From positions 106,110-122,615 of the forward strand of contig JBBHKE010002009.1 of the NCBI GenBank assembly GCA_037447655.1: DNA of 16,506 bases. Reading direction: 5' to 3'. The translations under genes were made by a program, and so were the position numbers. Numbering within the stretch: position 1 is the stretch's first letter; every line of letters begins with the position of its first letter. Source of the DNA: Zygnema cylindricum (taxonomy: Eukaryota; Streptophyta; Zygnematophyceae; Zygnematales; Zygnemataceae). The notes under the pieces were generated by a model. That model was not told where the DNA came from and ran no database searches. It worked only from the letters and a program-made list of their open reading frames with translations. Below are positions 15,301 through 16,506 of the stretch, piece by piece.

Positions 15301-16506
15301 AAATAAGTAAATATAGATTTAATGAGTTAACCCATCATTGAATACATTTATTAAATAAAGCGTAAACTTTGTCGATAAAATTTTGTGTGTTTCGTGGGAG
15401 ATTTACTTAAGGGGATGTTCTTCATTTATCCTTTTACAACAATTTTGACAAAAGATCCACTTCAAATCTCCAAATAGTATAAAAAACCGCCAAAAAGATT
15501 GCGCTATGACCGAGACGAACACAACGTTTTTTTTTCTTTGTTTGTAACAAGTTAGATTTTTTTTTTTTGGATGAAGTTATGAGAGAGCAAGAGATTGAGG
15601 GAGGGAGAGGGGATAGAGGAGGGATAGGCAGAGGGGGGGAGGGAGAGAGAGAAGGTGTGGGAGGGAGAGAGAGAAGGTGAGGGAGAGGGGAAGAGAGCAA
15701 TGAAATGAGGGGGATGTGGAGAGTAGGCAGAGGGAGAGAGAGTGTGTCGATGCCTGTTTAGGTTGTAGAAGCGTCCAGAAAATTTACTAAATATAAGTTC
15801 CATCAAATTGTGTTTGTAGGAGGGATAGCTGTACAGAATTTGTTCCAATACAAATAAATTAGCTGTACAGAGTTACATCGCAATATGTTCCTCAAAAGTA
15901 CCACAAATTGTAAATTTTAAGGGTAATTTGAAGGTTTGGTAGATTAAGACTTTAATTCGGAGGATGTAATGTTATTGGATTTATCGAGGGAGCGAGAACC
16001 ACTCTTAATGGATAATTTTGATCTTACTTCCTTTCTTTGATTTCCAAATTTTCTGATTTTTAATTTCTTCGATTGATTTTTGAATATGTTTTTTTCGTCC
16101 GTCTTTTATTGTTTTTTCTTTTTGTTTTTTGCTCTCTTCCCCGATCCACGAGTAATCAAAATCGACCATCTTTATCTTACTCAGTTCAAAACACTCAATT
16201 TTCTGATTTTCGATTTTTGGGTTTTAATGATGTCAGTATTTTTCTTTTTTTTTGCGTCATTCAGGCTCCTCGAGTAATTGAAAATGCTGAGGGAGCGAGA
16301 ACCACTCCTTCAGTTGTAGCTTTTACTCCGAAGGGAGATCTTTTAGTGGGAATGCCGGCAAAGCGACAGGCTGTCACAAATCCAACAAACACTTTGTTTG
16401 GGACAAAGCGTCTGATTGGTCGAAAATATGATGATCCTCTTGTCCACAAGGAAATGAAATTGGTTCCGTACAAGATCGTGGGAGGGCCAGGTGGTGACGC
16501 GTGGGT
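12223..16506 (+). CDS. mtHSC70: Mitochondrial HSP70 (mtHSC70), 5' part, runs off window
   Basis: Joined exons are 12223-12318, 12598-12668, 13915-13993 and 16265-16506 (continuing past the edge). They encode ~161 residues of the usual ~680. Residues 1-55 form an Arg/Ser-rich presequence without acidic clusters. It ends SRTF-S, which fits the plant matrix-processing rule with Arg at -3. The ATPase domain follows: [19 protein letters not shown] (HSP70 signature 1, first phosphate loop) in exon 3, then [28 protein letters not shown] and [11 protein letters not shown] in exon 4. The Lys of TKRLIG (codon 16406-16408) matches the catalytic Lys of DnaK/HSC70. SCVAVMEGK and [10 protein letters not shown] separate it from plastid and cytosolic HSP70s. 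The protein drives matrix import and folding with J-protein and GrpE partners. The ATG lies in a good plant context (AAATATGGC), and a heat shock element lies upstream. Confidence 0.95.
12319..12597 (+). other. mtHSC70 intron 1, 279 bp
   Basis: It has a GTAAGT donor and a GGCAG acceptor. It is T-rich and contains a cluster of (T)TAGGGTT motifs (about 12407-12436 and 12494-12507), including two exact telo-boxes. Shifting the acceptor 2 bases later would break the frame, so 12597 is preferred. Confidence 0.85.
12598..12668 (+). CDS. mtHSC70: mtHSC70 exon 2 (presequence end)
   Basis: It is 71 bases (23 codons plus AG) ending CAG|GTAAGG. It encodes a Ser/Trp/Arg-rich stretch with [12 protein letters not shown]. 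The split Ser codon (AG|T) is completed in exon 3. The likely matrix-peptidase cut falls at this junction (R-T-F|S). Confidence 0.83.
12669..13914 (+). other. mtHSC70 intron 2, 1246 bp, pyrimidine-rich
   Basis: It has a GTAAGG donor and a TTTTAG acceptor. Positions 12680-13190 are a degenerate CT-rich repeat with recurring TCTCAATTTCTCTC. Positions 13412-13692 are almost pure CCCT/CT. Positions 13705-13912 are T-rich up to the acceptor. The long frames on both strands here (for example 12618-12977, 13343-13747 and minus 13356-13652) are low-complexity artefacts. Confidence 0.87.
13412..13692 (+). repeat. Homopyrimidine (CCCT)n tract in intron 2
   Basis: About 280 bases of C and T with only scattered purines, mainly TCCC and CTCC repeats. 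The opposite (template) strand has many GGGA runs and could form quadruplex or triplex DNA. Confidence 0.92.
13915..13993 (+). CDS. mtHSC70: mtHSC70 exon 3 (first phosphate loop)
   Basis: It is 79 bases: one base finishing the Ser codon, then 26 codons [20 protein letters not shown]...MEGK, ending AAG|GTGAGG in phase 0. It contains the complete HSP70 signature 1 (IDLGTTNS). Skipping it would shift the frame, since 79 is not a multiple of 3, and would remove the ATP phosphate-binding loop. Confidence 0.95.
14116..14923 (+). repeat. Tandem decayed copies of exon 3 end plus donor
   Basis: The exon 3 end (13961-13993) has matching segments at 14116-14148 (nearly identical, including TGATGGAGGGGAAGGTGAG), 14287-14320, about 14490-14523, 14678-14710, about 14788-14822 and 14891-14923, with identity falling in most of them. 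Each is followed by similar purine-rich DNA (GAAATTGAATTTAG-like) and most are preceded by TTTAT..AAAA/TAAAATTA. Spacing is about 155, 171, 204, 187, 110 and 103 bases. Several retain a GT donor. Confidence 0.85.
15048..15206. repeat. Small inverted repeat, possible MITE remnant
   Basis: GCGACTTTTTTCTGACC (15048-15064) and GGTCAGAAAAAGTTGC (15191-15206) are inverted copies with one mismatch and one length change. They enclose ~125 bases. ATTCGGT lies next to both arms, but no clean target duplication is seen. Confidence 0.45.
15581..15748 (+). repeat. GA-rich tract in intron 3
   Basis: This is a run of GAGAGA, GGGAGGGAGA and GGGGG with few pyrimidines. It is complementary in composition to the CCCT tract of intron 2. 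G-runs around 15597-15640 could form a quadruplex in the transcript. Confidence 0.92.
15986..16163 (+). repeat. Decayed fragments of exon 4 start inside intron 3
   Basis: GAGGGAGCGAGAACCACTC at 15986-16004 is identical to 16289-16307 in exon 4. CCACGAGTAATCAAAAT at about 16146-16162 resembles the exon 4 opening CCTCGAGTAATTGAAAAT at 16268-16285. The intron sequence before each (TTTTCTGATTTT... T-runs) is also shared between about 16048 and 16199. Confidence 0.8.
16265..16506 (+). CDS. mtHSC70: mtHSC70 exon 4 (ATPase domain), cut by window end
   Basis: Starts GCTCCTCGAGTA after ...TTCAG and stays open for 80 codons plus 2 bases to the window edge. It encodes [49 protein letters not shown] and [20 protein letters not shown]. 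All are in their family positions, with no gap relative to exon 3 except Ala where the family more often has Asn or Gly before Pro. Confidence 0.96.

Larger units (their letters stand above)
13994..16264 (+). other. mtHSC70 intron 3, 2271 bp
   Basis: It has a GTGAGG donor and a pyrimidine-rich ...GCGTCATTCAG acceptor. The first ~950 bases are purine-rich and hold serial decayed copies of the exon 3 end. The middle (15000-15580) is AT-rich with a small inverted repeat. Positions 15581-15748 are a GA tract. The last 300 bases contain decayed exon 4 fragments. Reading past the exon 3 donor meets a TAA at 14093-14095. Confidence 0.9.

Noticed and set aside
13915-16506. Plastid or cytosolic HSP70 identity
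   Set aside because: [37 protein letters not shown] and the [10 protein letters not shown] block fit the mitochondrial/DnaK type. The Arg-rich presequence with an R-T-F|S cut site agrees.

Overview
This is a stretch of nuclear DNA from what is most likely a land plant. The right third carries the start of a spliced gene for mitochondrial HSP70 (mtHSC70, a DnaK homologue) with a plant-style presequence. The left two thirds are decayed Ty1/copia-type retrotransposon DNA and tandem repeats. The long T-rich introns and dead copia elements fit a large, repeat-rich genome. I cannot tell whether the plant is a bryophyte, lycophyte, fern, gymnosperm or angiosperm.

Layout. Positions 1-5779 are one Ty1/copia element on the + strand. 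The 5' LTR is cut by the window start and the 3' LTR is complete (4915-5779). Gag, protease, integrase, reverse transcriptase and RNase H follow in copia order, but with at least eight in-frame stops and several frameshifts. Positions 5780-7041 have no recognisable gene. Positions 7042-7276 are a GC-rich tandem repeat with a period of about 67-69 bp. A second copia-like gag (7966-8778) is present without any pol. It runs directly into a 2.5-kb array (about 8755-11242) of roughly 350-370-bp units rich in short dyad symmetries. The HSP70 promoter region (about 11243-12222) follows and contains a three-block heat shock element. The HSP70 gene starts at 12223 and runs off the right edge.

HSP70 gene. 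Four exons can be placed: 12223-12318, 12598-12668, 13915-13993 and 16265-16506 (open at the edge). Exons 1-2 encode the mitochondrial presequence, exon 3 the first ATP-phosphate loop (IDLGTTNS), and exon 4 the next part of the ATPase domain. All junctions are GT-AG and keep the frame.

The most unusual finding is the structure of introns 2 and 3. The first kilobase of intron 3 holds about six decaying copies of the last ~33 bases of exon 3 with its splice donor. Its last 300 bases hold decayed fragments of the start of exon 4, including a 19-base perfect match. Intron 2 also has a ~280-base CU-rich tract and intron 3 a ~170-base GA-rich tract. In the transcript these could pair and loop out exon 3.
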